In this document: positions 1 through 8,380 of the stretch, piece after piece
How positions within the stretch are numbered: the first letter of the stretch is position 1
Layout: every line of letters begins with the position of its first letter
Assembly (NCBI RefSeq): GCF_039545135.1
Contig: NZ_BAABRU010000003.1
Coordinates: forward strand, 62,001 to 126,000
DNA length: 64,000 nucleotides
Source of the DNA: Herpetosiphon gulosus
GTDB taxonomy: Bacteria > Chloroflexota > Chloroflexia > Chloroflexales > Herpetosiphonaceae
Reading direction: 5' to 3'
Notes under the pieces: generated by a model
What the model was told of the DNA's origin: nothing
Database searches by the model: none
The model's input: the letters and a program-made list of their open reading frames with translations, nothing else
Program-made: the position numbers and the translations under genes

Positions 1-1
1 C

Positions 2-448
2 ATGGCCCCTAGTGGCGATGAAGAACGGGTGATTGAACTCCACTTGCCAAGTCGGCTGGGGTACGAGAAAGTCGCCATGGATACCGCCAGTGCGATGGCG
101 AAACGGATGGGCTTCTCTCATGATCGCGTTGAATCGCTCCGCACTGCGGTCAGCGAAGCAGTGACGAATGCAATTGAACATGGCAATCAACACGATTCAG
201 CAATGAAAGTCGTGGTGGTCTTTACTGGCAGCGATGACGGGTTGATTGTTGATGTGGCTGATCAAGGGCGCAAGCTGCTTGATCATACCATCACCGAGCG
301 TACCCCCGACATCCACCAAGTATTGCATAGCGACGATAAAGGTGGTTGGGGAATCTGGTTAATTAAAGAACTGATGGATGAAGTCCAGTTTTCGGTCGCT
401 CCATCAGGTGGCAATAAATTACGGATGGTTATCCACCTAGATCGTTGA
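2..448 (+). CDS. RsbW-like anti-sigma factor / serine kinase (HATPase_c_2)
   Basis: A small GHKL-type ATPase of the RsbW/SpoIIAB class. Such cytoplasmic kinases bind a sigma factor or another partner and phosphorylate a STAS antagonist. The N box EAVTNAIEHGNQ is at about residues 46-57 and a C-terminal glycine motif GGWGIWLIKEL at about 113-123. At 148 aa it has the normal size for a stand-alone member. The ATG is at the window edge, but the N-terminus aligns with the next gene (shared LGYEK near residue 20), so the gene is probably complete. It lies 10 bp before a paralogue and upstream of a STAS gene, so the three probably form one partner-switching operon. The target is unknown. Confidence 0.85.
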   Translation: MAPSGDEERVIELHLPSRLGYEKVAMDTASAMAKRMGFSHDRVESLRTAVSEAVTNAIEHGNQHDSAMKVVVVFTGSDDGLIVDVADQGRKLLDHTITERTPDIHQVLHSDDKGGWGIWLIKELMDEVQFSVAPSGGNKLRMVIHLDR

Positions 449-458
449 GTTGAAGAAC

Positions 459-923
459 ATGGCGCAAACCCAAGCCACCATCGAACTGATATTTCCCAGC
501 CAGCTTGGCTATGAAAAAATCGCCCGTGAAGCAATTGGTACGCTCGCACGGAATATGGGGTTTGACCCAGAGCGCGTTGAGGATTTACGCACGGCACTAA
601 GCGAGGCCTGTATCAACGCCATCGAGCATGGCAATCAGCGCCAAGTCCAACGCCGAATTCATATCACCTGCACGATTTCTCGCAATCGGCTGGTGCTGGT
701 TATTAGCGATGAAGGTCTTCGTTTTCACCCCTCCCAAGAGATCGAAGCAGCAACCATCGAGCAAAAACTTGCTGGGCTGGCATCGGCGCGAGGGATGGGC
801 TTAATGCTCATTGAACAGCTTGTTGATGAGTGCGGCTTTCTACCGTCGCGTCCCGGACAAGGTAATCGTTTTCGATTAGCAATGTATAATCCACCACGAC
901 GGCATGGATCAGCCTCAGCCTAG
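459..923 (+). CDS. RsbW-like anti-sigma factor / serine kinase, second paralogue
   Basis: Second HATPase_c_2 protein of the RsbW type and a clear tandem paralogue of the preceding gene. Shared features are PSQLGYEKIA near the N-terminus, the N box EACINAIEHGNQ, and a C-terminal GMGLMLIEQLVDE glycine motif. The ATG at 459 gives an N-terminus matching the paralogue; an in-frame TTG at 450, just after the previous stop, is the alternative. The Shine-Dalgarno is weak, which suits translational coupling. Two kinases facing one STAS protein may mean that one is a switch kinase and the other an anti-sigma factor, or that they titrate each other; this is inference. Confidence 0.82.
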   Translation: MAQTQATIELIFPSQLGYEKIAREAIGTLARNMGFDPERVEDLRTALSEACINAIEHGNQRQVQRRIHITCTISRNRLVLVISDEGLRFHPSQEIEAATIEQKLAGLASARGMGLMLIEQLVDECGFLPSRPGQGNRFRLAMYNPPRRHGSASA

Positions 924-953
924 CGCGATCCTTGGTCAAGGAGTTTTGGACCT

Positions 954-1337
954 ATGATTGACGATGAATTAAAAGTTACGACCCGTCAGCGCGACGGGAT
1001 TTGGATTATTGACCTCGAAGGTGATGTAACCACATTTGCCGAAGAGGCCATTACGGGGGCATACGAAGGCGTTACCAAAGAGGGCGCTAAGTATATTATT
1101 ATCAACTCGCGCCAAAGCGATTATATCAACAGCGCGGGGATTGCTATTTTGATTGGGGTTGTAACTGAGGTCAATCGTCAAGCTCAAAAGCTGGCAATTA
1201 GCGGCCTTAGCCCGCACTTCCAAAAGATTTTCCGCATGGTCGGCCTCGCCCAATATGCCGATATCTTCGCGACCGAAGAGGAAGCTATCGCTGCCATGCA
1301 ACGCCATCAACAAGCTGCCGTCGAGTCAGCTCAGTAA
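954..1337 (+). CDS. STAS-domain anti-anti-sigma factor (RsbV/SpoIIAA-like)
   Basis: A 127-aa single STAS domain protein, the expected phosphorylatable antagonist of RsbW kinases. The family's phosphoserine region is visible as INSAGIAILIGV at about residues 58-69, with the Ser before AGI as the probable acceptor. A good Shine-Dalgarno AAGGAG at 939-944 precedes the ATG. It is the last gene of the three-gene partner-switching group and is followed by a strong terminator. By family knowledge, the unphosphorylated form would bind the upstream kinases and release their partner. No sigma factor or PP2C phosphatase gene is visible in the window. Confidence 0.88.
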   Translation: MIDDELKVTTRQRDGIWIIDLEGDVTTFAEEAITGAYEGVTKEGAKYIIINSRQSDYINSAGIAILIGVVTEVNRQAQKLAISGLSPHFQKIFRMVGLAQYADIFATEEEAIAAMQRHQQAAVESAQ

Positions 1338-1353
1338 TTCAGATTCTCAAATT

Positions 1354-1390
1354 ACAGCGCCGTTGGAGCAATTCCAACGGCGCTGTTTTT
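1354..1390 (+). terminator. Rho-independent terminator after the STAS gene
   Basis: A 13-14 bp perfect stem (1354-1367 with 1373-1386), 5-nt loop, then a T run. It closes the anti-sigma/STAS operon. Confidence 0.9.
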
Positions 1391-1414
1391 AAATACCAAA
1401 AAGCTTTATGAATA

Positions 1415-1508
1415 TGTTATGATGCTCATTACCTCCACCATAAAATCTCTGTACGACCCAAGATACGTTCTAGATGTATGGGCTTTGATAAATATGCATA
1501 AAGCCCAT
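1415..1508 (+). promoter_or_regulatory. Extended -10 promoter and leader hairpin before the STAND gene
   Basis: TGTTATGAT at 1415-1423 fits an extended -10 (TGn-TATGAT); no good -35 is seen. Downstream, ATGGGCTTT (1478-1486) and AAAGCCCAT (1500-1508) form a 9-bp perfect inverted repeat with a 13-nt loop. It ends two bases before the Shine-Dalgarno AAGGAG (1511-1516). A hairpin this close could mask the ribosome site or be an operator. The sequence is directly visible; the function is inferred. Confidence 0.5.
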
Positions 1509-1522
1509 CAAAGGAGCCCCAT

Positions 1523-4075
1523 ATGAGCGACCAGAGCAATTCACTGAAAGCGCTTAAAAATGCGCTTTCATGCTTACAGGATGGCCGAGCATTGGAAGAG
1601 CATCTTCAATTGATTGCAGAGGCAATTCATCGGAAGCAGATAAGTATTCAACAACAAGCAGGAAATAATGCAGTGTTAATTGCCGGTAATGCCCATGGCT
1701 CACTGATAAATACTGGTTCAATGACGATTGGGCTTGAAGCTGCAGATAAAATTCTTGATTTTATTCGCAAAAAATATCCCCTTTCCCGCTTATTGGCTAA
1801 TGAATTAAGCACGCTTGCGTCTTTCAGGGAATTCTCTGAACTGGAACAGGCCTGCAAAAGTTTAGCCATAGGAGAACCCTACAAAAATAACGATGGGCAG
1901 CAGTTTCGCCTGATTATAAAGAAGCCCTATATTGGTGAGGTGTCGTTGAAAGGCACGGCATTTTTAGGCGATAAAAAAGATATCTTCGATATCTGGCCAA
2001 TAACACCCATTGCACTAACAACTATCGATCCATTTATTTTTGCTTCAATTCCTATTGATACCCTACCTAACAAGCCATCAGAAATGGAGTGGCCGACTCC
2101 AAGTGTCTTGAAAGTAGGTAACAATCCTATGGAATGGTTTGTCGGCAGAACAGATATTTTGGCGCAGATTCAAGCATATCTCACCAAGAATCAAGCTGAT
2201 TCACTACTAGTTATCCATGGAATTGCAGGGATTGGTAAAACGAGTCTTGCTCTCGATGCACTCTATCGTTTTGGGCCATATTTTGCTGGTGGTGTTTTTT
2301 GGATCGACGGGGCTGGTGGGAATGCAACAATTGATGCTGATATTTCGCGCTGTGCTAAAGAAATGGGAGTATTAGATATCGCTAAAGAAGAAGAAATCCT
2401 TAACCTAGTAATTCAACAATGGTCTAATGGAAATCATCAATTGATTATTTTTAACGACTTCAATAACCTCGATCAAATCTCGTTAATTATCAACCATGAA
2501 TCTATATTAAGAAAGGGGAAATCAAAAATAATTGTTACATCCAATTCTAAAGAATGGAATTCAAAAAATTTAATCACTGTTTCGCAATTAACCGCTGAAG
2601 AAGGAGTTAACCTCTTAACAAGTCTGGTAAAAAAACTATCACCTGAAAAAGCCCTCCAGATTAGTACAGCATTAGGACATTATCCAATGGCACTGTATAT
2701 AGTTGGCAAATATCTAGCACAGTTTAGCCAGAACATTGATCAGTATATTGCCGATATACAAAACCAAGACATTCAAGCCAACGTTCTTAAAAAGATTAGC
2801 AATTTTATTGAGTTACTCCCGTGGCAAAATAACGTTTCAATTTTCAAGACTTTTGAAAGAGTTTATCAACAGCTTATTGATTCAACCTCGACTAAACATC
2901 GCAAAATTCTGCTGCAGATAATTAACCGATTACAATATTGTAGTCCCGCAACATCCATCGATCCTCAGCTGCTTGCTTGCGATATAGGCTATGAAGAAAC
3001 CGTTATCATCCTCCAATCACTAATCAACAGCGGCATTCTTGAAGGCATCAGCGGTGAGTCAGTCATAGTGCATCAAGTAGTCCTCCAATTCTTAAGAACG
3101 CGAAAAGTCAAGCCTCAGGCACATATCCAAGCCACAGCAGCAGTGGAAAAAAAGTTGCTGGAATTTGCAGCAATCGCTGATGTCGATGAAAATTCAATTC
3201 ATTTTGCCCATATCGCTGCTCACTTACGAATCGCCGCTGAGCGGGCCTTCCAACGTGATGATGAACGGGCTGGTGAAATTTGCTTTTACTGGAACCGCTA
3301 TAACCAACTAACAGGTCATTATCCAGAGGCACTCACTTATATTAAGCGAGCGGTGGAGATCGGCAGTAAGATCGATAAAATTGACCCGTTGAAGTTGACC
3401 CGTTGGCTCAACGGCCTTGGACTAGCTTACTATAATTATAAAAACTATGATATGGCCAAAGATTTCTACCTACAAGCTTATGCACGGGTTAAAGAACTTG
3501 AACGCAACCAGCAAACTAGCGATTTATATGGATTAATTGCTAATAATCTCGGAGTGTTCTATGTTGACCATAATAATAAGAAATGGAAAGATATTAATCG
3601 AGCTCAAGCATATTTTATCGAAGCTTTAGCTATATGGAAGGAGGCTTCTGCCAACAATCAGCGTCATATTGGCAAAATCTATAACAATTTAGGAACTATT
3701 AGCTTTCATAGAAAGAAGTACGATGAGGCCATCCAATATTATCAACTAGCCCGTCAAACTTTTGAAGAATGCTATAAAGCTAATACACATCATCGATTAG
3801 GTATCGTACATTACCAACTAGGGGATGTTTATTATAACATTGGAGAAGCTTTCATATTTACAGGCAAGAATGAGGAAGCTTTAGCTTGGTTTCAAAAATG
3901 TATCGCTATCTTTATGGTTGTCTATGGCAAAAATAGTGTTGTAGTTCAGGAAGTGGTTGATGCCATCAATGAACTACTTACGGATGCTTATGGTAAAGAT
4001 AATAATGTGATTAAAAAAATAATTGATGCCATCAATGAACTACTTAGAGATCCTGATTTAGGTAACCCTAATTAA
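1523..4075 (+). CDS. STAND P-loop ATPase (NB-ARC-like) with C-terminal TPRs
   Basis: An 850-aa STAND protein. The P-loop IHGIAGIGKTSLAL is at about residues 232-245, a Walker B-like region (LIIFNDFN) near 310, and an arm/winged-helix section follows. From about residue 590 there are tetratricopeptide repeats (for example YYNYKNYDMAKDFYLQAY and IGKIYNNLGTISFHRKKYD). The first 200 residues are an unrecognised module containing GNNAVLIAGNAHGSLINTG, resembling small effector-associated adaptors of bacterial STAND systems. The gene stands alone between terminators and is distinctly more AT-rich than its neighbours (one 60-bp line near 2400 is about 27% G+C by count), suggesting lateral acquisition. 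A signalling or antiphage role is plausible but unproven. Confidence 0.8.
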   Translation: MSDQSNSLKALKNALSCLQDGRALEEHLQLIAEAIHRKQISIQQQAGNNAVLIAGNAHGSLINTGSMTIGLEAADKILDFIRKKYPLSRLLANELSTLASFREFSELEQACKSLAIGEPYKNNDGQQFRLIIKKPYIGEVSLKGTAFLGDKKDIFDIWPITPIALTTIDPFIFASIPIDTLPNKPSEMEWPTPSVLKVGNNPMEWFVGRTDILAQIQAYLTKNQADSLLVIHGIAGIGKTSLALDALYRFGPYFAGGVFWIDGAGGNATIDADISRCAKEMGVLDIAKEEEILNLVIQQWSNGNHQLIIFNDFNNLDQISLIINHESILRKGKSKIIVTSNSKEWNSKNLITVSQLTAEEGVNLLTSLVKKLSPEKALQISTALGHYPMALYIVGKYLAQFSQNIDQYIADIQNQDIQANVLKKISNFIELLPWQNNVSIFKTFERVYQQLIDSTSTKHRKILLQIINRLQYCSPATSIDPQLLACDIGYEETVIILQSLINSGILEGISGESVIVHQVVLQFLRTRKVKPQAHIQATAAVEKKLLEFAAIADVDENSIHFAHIAAHLRIAAERAFQRDDERAGEICFYWNRYNQLTGHYPEALTYIKRAVEIGSKIDKIDPLKLTRWLNGLGLAYYNYKNYDMAKDFYLQAYARVKELERNQQTSDLYGLIANNLGVFYVDHNNKKWKDINRAQAYFIEALAIWKEASANNQRHIGKIYNNLGTISFHRKKYDEAIQYYQLARQTFEECYKANTHHRLGIVHYQLGDVYYNIGEAFIFTGKNEEALAWFQKCIAIFMVVYGKNSVVVQEVVDAINELLTDAYGKDNNVIKKIIDAINELLRDPDLGNPN
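3957..4046 (+). repeat. In-frame direct repeat at the 3' end of the STAND gene
   Basis: A perfect 24-bp direct repeat at 3957-3980 and 4023-4046, period 66 bp (22 codons). It encodes two copies of DAINELL as the last helices of the protein, a recent local duplication that may alter the C-terminal sensor end. Confidence 0.85.
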
Positions 4076-4077
4076 GC

Positions 4078-4122
4078 ATAAAGCTCGAGGCCCGATAATA
4101 ATCATCGGGTCTCGAGCTTTAT
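4078..4122. terminator. Bidirectional terminator between convergent genes
   Basis: A 19-bp stem (4078-4096 with 4104-4122) with one G-T mismatch and a 7-nt loop. It lies between the convergent STAND gene and the peptidase gene. The T tracts are weak on both sides. Confidence 0.7.
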
Positions 4123-4132
4123 ACTACTCAAA

Positions 4133-7100
4133 CTATTGTGTAATCAATGGCAAATACGTAACCATAGGTGGGCCTAATTCGCGCCCGATATTGAGGCTTT
4201 CAATCCCAATGGAAGGGTTTGCCTGTGAGAAATCAAGCTTTAAGCCAGCACCTTCCCGGATTGTTGTGGGTAATACCAATAAATAAAGGGTCGCTCCATC
4301 CTGATGCCAGTTGAGATACTCTGGGGTGATGGCCGAATTAGCCACCACACTCGTCATCGTAACTCCGGTCGGAAGGTTCAAGCGCAATGCTAGGCCAGTC
4401 TTAATTTTTGCTGGCTGCAATATTTTAAGCAGCACCTGCCCATTGGCTTGCGGCTCCAAGTGCACATATTCAGTTGAATTGATAGTCGGCAGCGTTTGTA
4501 GCTTTTCCAAGCGTGCTCCGGTAGCGACAAAAGGTCGTGGCGGATTGATCTTGGATAGATGCGGCTGATTGATATTATTGGCAAGGATGACACAATCTCT
4601 CACATCGGTAACCCCATCGGCGTTGATGTCAAAGGCAGGATCACTCACCGGAATACTCGCCGCCGAACAAATATACCAGTCGTTCTTATGAATCTTGCCA
4701 TCGCCGTTCATATCACCACCCCATAGACCAATATCAGGCATCGTAGACTCTGGTGCAGAGATAGTCACGGTTCGTTCCGCATAGAGGAACAGTGGATGGG
4801 TGACAGTTAGTTTGTACTTACCAAGCTTGATCGACCCAAAATGATAGCGACCTTGAGCATCACTTACAGCTACGTAGCGATCCGAACCATGGCGTAGAAC
4901 AATCTCAGCCCCAGCATACTTGCCGGGAGTACGGCTTTGCAAATAAATCATCCCATCGAGCGAACGCTCACCAGCACAAACCTCAAGATTACGCCACGTA
5001 TGCGGAATAGCACCGCCATCACCATTAGAAAACACATGGACTGTAAACGTTAATTCGGTGCAGCCTTGGGTCCCAACCAAGAACGGGAATGAAATAACCG
5101 TACCACCACCAACTACAGGATTTGTTTCGCGTGCAGATAGACTGAAAATTGCACTCCAGCTATCTGCCGTTCGAGTAAATTCGGTCAAACTATGTCGAGG
5201 GAATAAATAAGGATCACGTGGTGAATTAGTAGTAGATGGCTTGATTGCTGCTGGATTATTCGAACGCACCACGACTTGGAGTCCTCGTAGATCGTCTTCA
5301 TTCAATAAACCATTTAATTTAATTTCGACCGGAAGTATCTCACCAACGATAGCTGGAGTTGCTGCTTCCATCCATAAACTAGCATGGGCTGGCAATGGTG
5401 GGCAGTGATCACATGGTTCGGTTGGTGGTTCTGGTGCAGCTTGGGTAAACCAGTCCTGAATAAAATCATCCCACGTTGTCTGACCAAAGACTGGCAAGGT
5501 TGCGGAAGTGTAGAAACCCCGTTTCCATTCATCATTGAGAGGGAAATAGATTGATAACCCTTTCAAGCGTTGCAATGGCCACGGTTGGGTATCAGGAAAT
5601 GGATAGGGTACACCCTCCAAAGTATAGTTGATCAAGACTGCATTGCTCAGTGGCTGCGTGATAGCTGATGCGGTCTCGATGACCCCAGCAGGTAGATTAG
5701 GTGTTGCAGCCAGGCGGCTCGCGAACTCACCAAGATCGATATAATCATCTCCTTGTGAGCTGATTATACCATCGGCATTTTCATCAACACGCATGGTTAG
5801 TTCAGCGATGCTTGCTAGAGTTGAACGATGTTCAGGCAGAGCCTTACGCAATTCATTCGCCAGCTGATTCAGAGCACCTAGCAAAATCGGAACCTCACTA
5901 GACTTGATCACACTAATCTGTGAGGGATAATCAACCGATTGCCAGCTTGCACGGTTGGCAGTGGCAATCTGGCGAGCAAGCGTTTCAGGATTAGTAGCGG
6001 TGTTAATGCCTGCAAAATAGGCTGCATACGGAAAGTACGTCCAAGTCCAACTCTCATGGGCAATCACGAATTGACTCGTCGATGCGATCTCTGCTACCGT
6101 CTCAATACCACCCATTAAACAAGCATCGAGATAGATATCATCAATCGTATAGCCATTGGCGATCCGTCGCAATGACTGCGCTAGATCGGTAGTAGACATG
6201 GTATTGCCAGGATTACCATCCCAGAGCATGCCACCAATATTTGTACTTGGCTGACCAGTGATATATCTTGGCTGGCCGGGGTGGGTATCTGGAGCCCAGC
6301 CACCACCATGCCCAGCAAAACTTAGGAATTTATATTTGCCTGGATACCGAGCCTGAGCCCAACCCATAAATTCAACCAGCGTGTTGCCATAGCCAGTATC
6401 AAGCTCGCCTTTATGGAAAACGTCAACACCCTCTTGATACAAAGCACGGCGGCGCAAATCGCTGTCTCGCTTAATCAAGTAGTAGGCACTATCGCCATCG
6501 CTGGCACCATCCCAAAGGACGACAATGCGTAAATTTGGATCATTAACCATCGCCAACTCAAGCTGATTAAACAAGCGGTCGCAGCTTGTAGGCAAGTCAG
6601 GGCTATCACAGGCCATATAGACCATAGCCCGAAACTGGGTTTCATCGATACGTGGTAACACACGGACAGCACCTGGCAAGATCGAAACCCGTCCCCCAAC
6701 TTTAACAGTTGCATCATACTGACCGGGCAAAAGGGTAGAATTCAATACCCCGTGGATTGTTGTGCTACTCTGAACCTCGACATTCTCTAAGGGAAGCCCA
6801 TTAATAAAGACCTCGGCTGGGGCGCGGAAATTTGCCCCTGTGAACACAAAGGGGATATCAGTAGCATTCGTTACCATTTCGTTTGGACTGATCCGCGTAA
6901 GGTTTGGTGGTGGGCCGTTATTAATAACGATACGCCGTTGGGTTACCAGCCAACTATCAGTGACTGTACTATGGGCATTGACTCGCAGAGTTGCTGGGCC
7001 ATCGGGGAAAGCCATGGTATCAATCGAGAGGACGAATCCCGAGTTGGTAAATCGGGTATCGCCATAAAATGTTGCCACATCAGTACGCTGCAAACCAAAG

Positions 7101-7717
7101 GTCGCATCGCCAAGCCCAGATACCTGACCACCTTGAGGTTCAATACTTACATTGACTAAATCAACTCCAGGGCTATCAGGCGCAGAGGCATCAGCGGCCC
7201 AACCGTTAATTTGGAATACGCCACTTACGAGTTGATCCTCGGCTGGAAAATCAATCGCAGTGTAGGGAGTAGTTTGAGTTTGCTTAACACAATTGACCGT
7301 CGAGTTAGATGTCACCGTACAAACGTCAAGACGAGCACGATCCAAAAAAGGTTCATAGTTAATTGGGTCTGAAGGAACTTGATCGAGCAAGGCTGAATAG
7401 AACTTGAATTGATTACCTGGCCCCGTTCCAATAATCGCGCGATACCAATAGCTGCAATCGCCGAAGCGAACATCAAAATTATAGGAACGATTCCAAAGGA
7501 CTGATCCATCCATTCTTCGCGAGCTAAACCAGTATGCACCACCCTCACCACAAACACGCAGCCAGATAGTTGTACCACCCTGTTCTGGCTCATGTTCCGC
7601 GTATATCTCAGTAGTCCGATGGGTTGAGGCCCATGTTATACGAGCTGGGTGGAAGACTGCCGAAGTAACTATGATTATGAGTACGATAATTTGGGAAAAT
7701 CGTCGATGAATATGCAT
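4133..7717 (-). CDS. Secreted clostripain-like (family C11) cysteine peptidase, multidomain
   Basis: An 1194-aa exported protein. The N-terminus has a signal peptide (hydrophobic IIVLIIIVTSAVF). Ig-like/IPT modules occupy roughly residues 150-350. The C11 peptidase domain spans about 355-770, with the catalytic His in FAGHGGGW (about 468) and Cys in LDACLMGG (about 532). Later come a cohesin-like beta region, a carboxypeptidase-regulatory-like repeat, and a dockerin-like Ca-binding pair (DMNGDGKIHKND and DINADGVTDVRD, about 1000-1045). The protein ends in VTYLPLITQ, the tail shared with other secreted proteins here. C11 enzymes cut after Arg or Lys, so an extracellular degradative role is likely. 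The start has a GGGGG Shine-Dalgarno 6 nt upstream. Confidence 0.88.
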   Translation of the reverse strand: MHIHRRFSQIIVLIIIVTSAVFHPARITWASTHRTTEIYAEHEPEQGGTTIWLRVCGEGGAYWFSSRRMDGSVLWNRSYNFDVRFGDCSYWYRAIIGTGPGNQFKFYSALLDQVPSDPINYEPFLDRARLDVCTVTSNSTVNCVKQTQTTPYTAIDFPAEDQLVSGVFQINGWAADASAPDSPGVDLVNVSIEPQGGQVSGLGDATFGLQRTDVATFYGDTRFTNSGFVLSIDTMAFPDGPATLRVNAHSTVTDSWLVTQRRIVINNGPPPNLTRISPNEMVTNATDIPFVFTGANFRAPAEVFINGLPLENVEVQSSTTIHGVLNSTLLPGQYDATVKVGGRVSILPGAVRVLPRIDETQFRAMVYMACDSPDLPTSCDRLFNQLELAMVNDPNLRIVVLWDGASDGDSAYYLIKRDSDLRRRALYQEGVDVFHKGELDTGYGNTLVEFMGWAQARYPGKYKFLSFAGHGGGWAPDTHPGQPRYITGQPSTNIGGMLWDGNPGNTMSTTDLAQSLRRIANGYTIDDIYLDACLMGGIETVAEIASTSQFVIAHESWTWTYFPYAAYFAGINTATNPETLARQIATANRASWQSVDYPSQISVIKSSEVPILLGALNQLANELRKALPEHRSTLASIAELTMRVDENADGIISSQGDDYIDLGEFASRLAATPNLPAGVIETASAITQPLSNAVLINYTLEGVPYPFPDTQPWPLQRLKGLSIYFPLNDEWKRGFYTSATLPVFGQTTWDDFIQDWFTQAAPEPPTEPCDHCPPLPAHASLWMEAATPAIVGEILPVEIKLNGLLNEDDLRGLQVVVRSNNPAAIKPSTTNSPRDPYLFPRHSLTEFTRTADSWSAIFSLSARETNPVVGGGTVISFPFLVGTQGCTELTFTVHVFSNGDGGAIPHTWRNLEVCAGERSLDGMIYLQSRTPGKYAGAEIVLRHGSDRYVAVSDAQGRYHFGSIKLGKYKLTVTHPLFLYAERTVTISAPESTMPDIGLWGGDMNGDGKIHKNDWYICSAASIPVSDPAFDINADGVTDVRDCVILANNINQPHLSKINPPRPFVATGARLEKLQTLPTINSTEYVHLEPQANGQVLLKILQPAKIKTGLALRLNLPTGVTMTSVVANSAITPEYLNWHQDGATLYLLVLPTTIREGAGLKLDFSQANPSIGIESLNIGRELGPPMVTYLPLITQ

Positions 7718-8380
7718 AGAATTCCCCCTTTCTAGATCGATAATGCACGGCGGTTACCATCCAATAAGCTTTGTTTTGATAGGTTGTTTTGAGGATTATT
7801 ATGGACTCTCTACTATTATTGATAGTATATAATTGATATAGGTTGCAGCATATGACCTCCAATGGTGATAAAAGTCCTAATCAGGATCAGACACAACATC
7901 TTATTGAGCAATCTGATATTCCGATATATAAGATGCGATCAGCATGCTTTTTTTCAGTGCTTAGAATAGAGTGGAACAAAATAGAATCCTACCAACTTCA
8001 GGAACCTTGTTAGCAGGATGTAGCTCATTTATAGGCTGGGAATACAAGAACAAATCAAAGATTAACATGAGGATTAACTACTTGAGCCAGATACATTTCG
8101 TTGCTATCCATTATGAAGGAGTAGTTGCTCTATTGGAGGGCTATATTACCTAAATTAGCCAAGATGTTACTATAGCTATGACAGTGATTAAGCGTGTAAT
8201 AACGATCGTTTCAGCTCACATACCAAAGCAGTCTCCCTCTAGCACAAATTAACTATCCACATAACACAAGCACACAGCATAGATGTGGATACTGTGTGCT
8301 AGCGACAAATGGTATTTATATAAGTAAATCGATTCTGCTTTCTCTTCTAAATTAACAATCTTGTCATTTCATTACAGTAT
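7718..8380. other. Intergenic region, AT-rich, no supported gene
   Basis: This gap lies upstream of the peptidase and downstream of lon, both on the minus strand. A 60-codon reading frame at 7971-8153 has no ribosome site or recognisable content. The only structured element is the interleaved inverted repeat pair at 8254-8300. The peptidase promoter must lie near 7730-7830, but no clear -35/-10 pair stands out. Confidence 0.6.
8254..8300. repeat. Two interleaved 9-bp inverted repeats
   Basis: Stem A: TATCCACAT 8254-8262 pairs with ATGTGGATA 8283-8291. Stem B: AGCACACAG 8269-8277 pairs with CTGTGTGCT 8292-8300. The order A-B-A'-B' makes the helices mutually overlapping, as in a pseudoknot or a two-state switch. 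It lies about 80 bp past the lon stop codon. Confidence 0.75.

Noticed and set aside
7971-8153. 60-codon open frame in the lon-peptidase gap
   Set aside because: No ribosome site, no recognisable residues, and AT-rich intergenic composition.
8254-8300. Classical H-type pseudoknot
   Set aside because: No nucleotides remain between A' and B' to cross a 9-bp stem, so both full helices cannot coexist.
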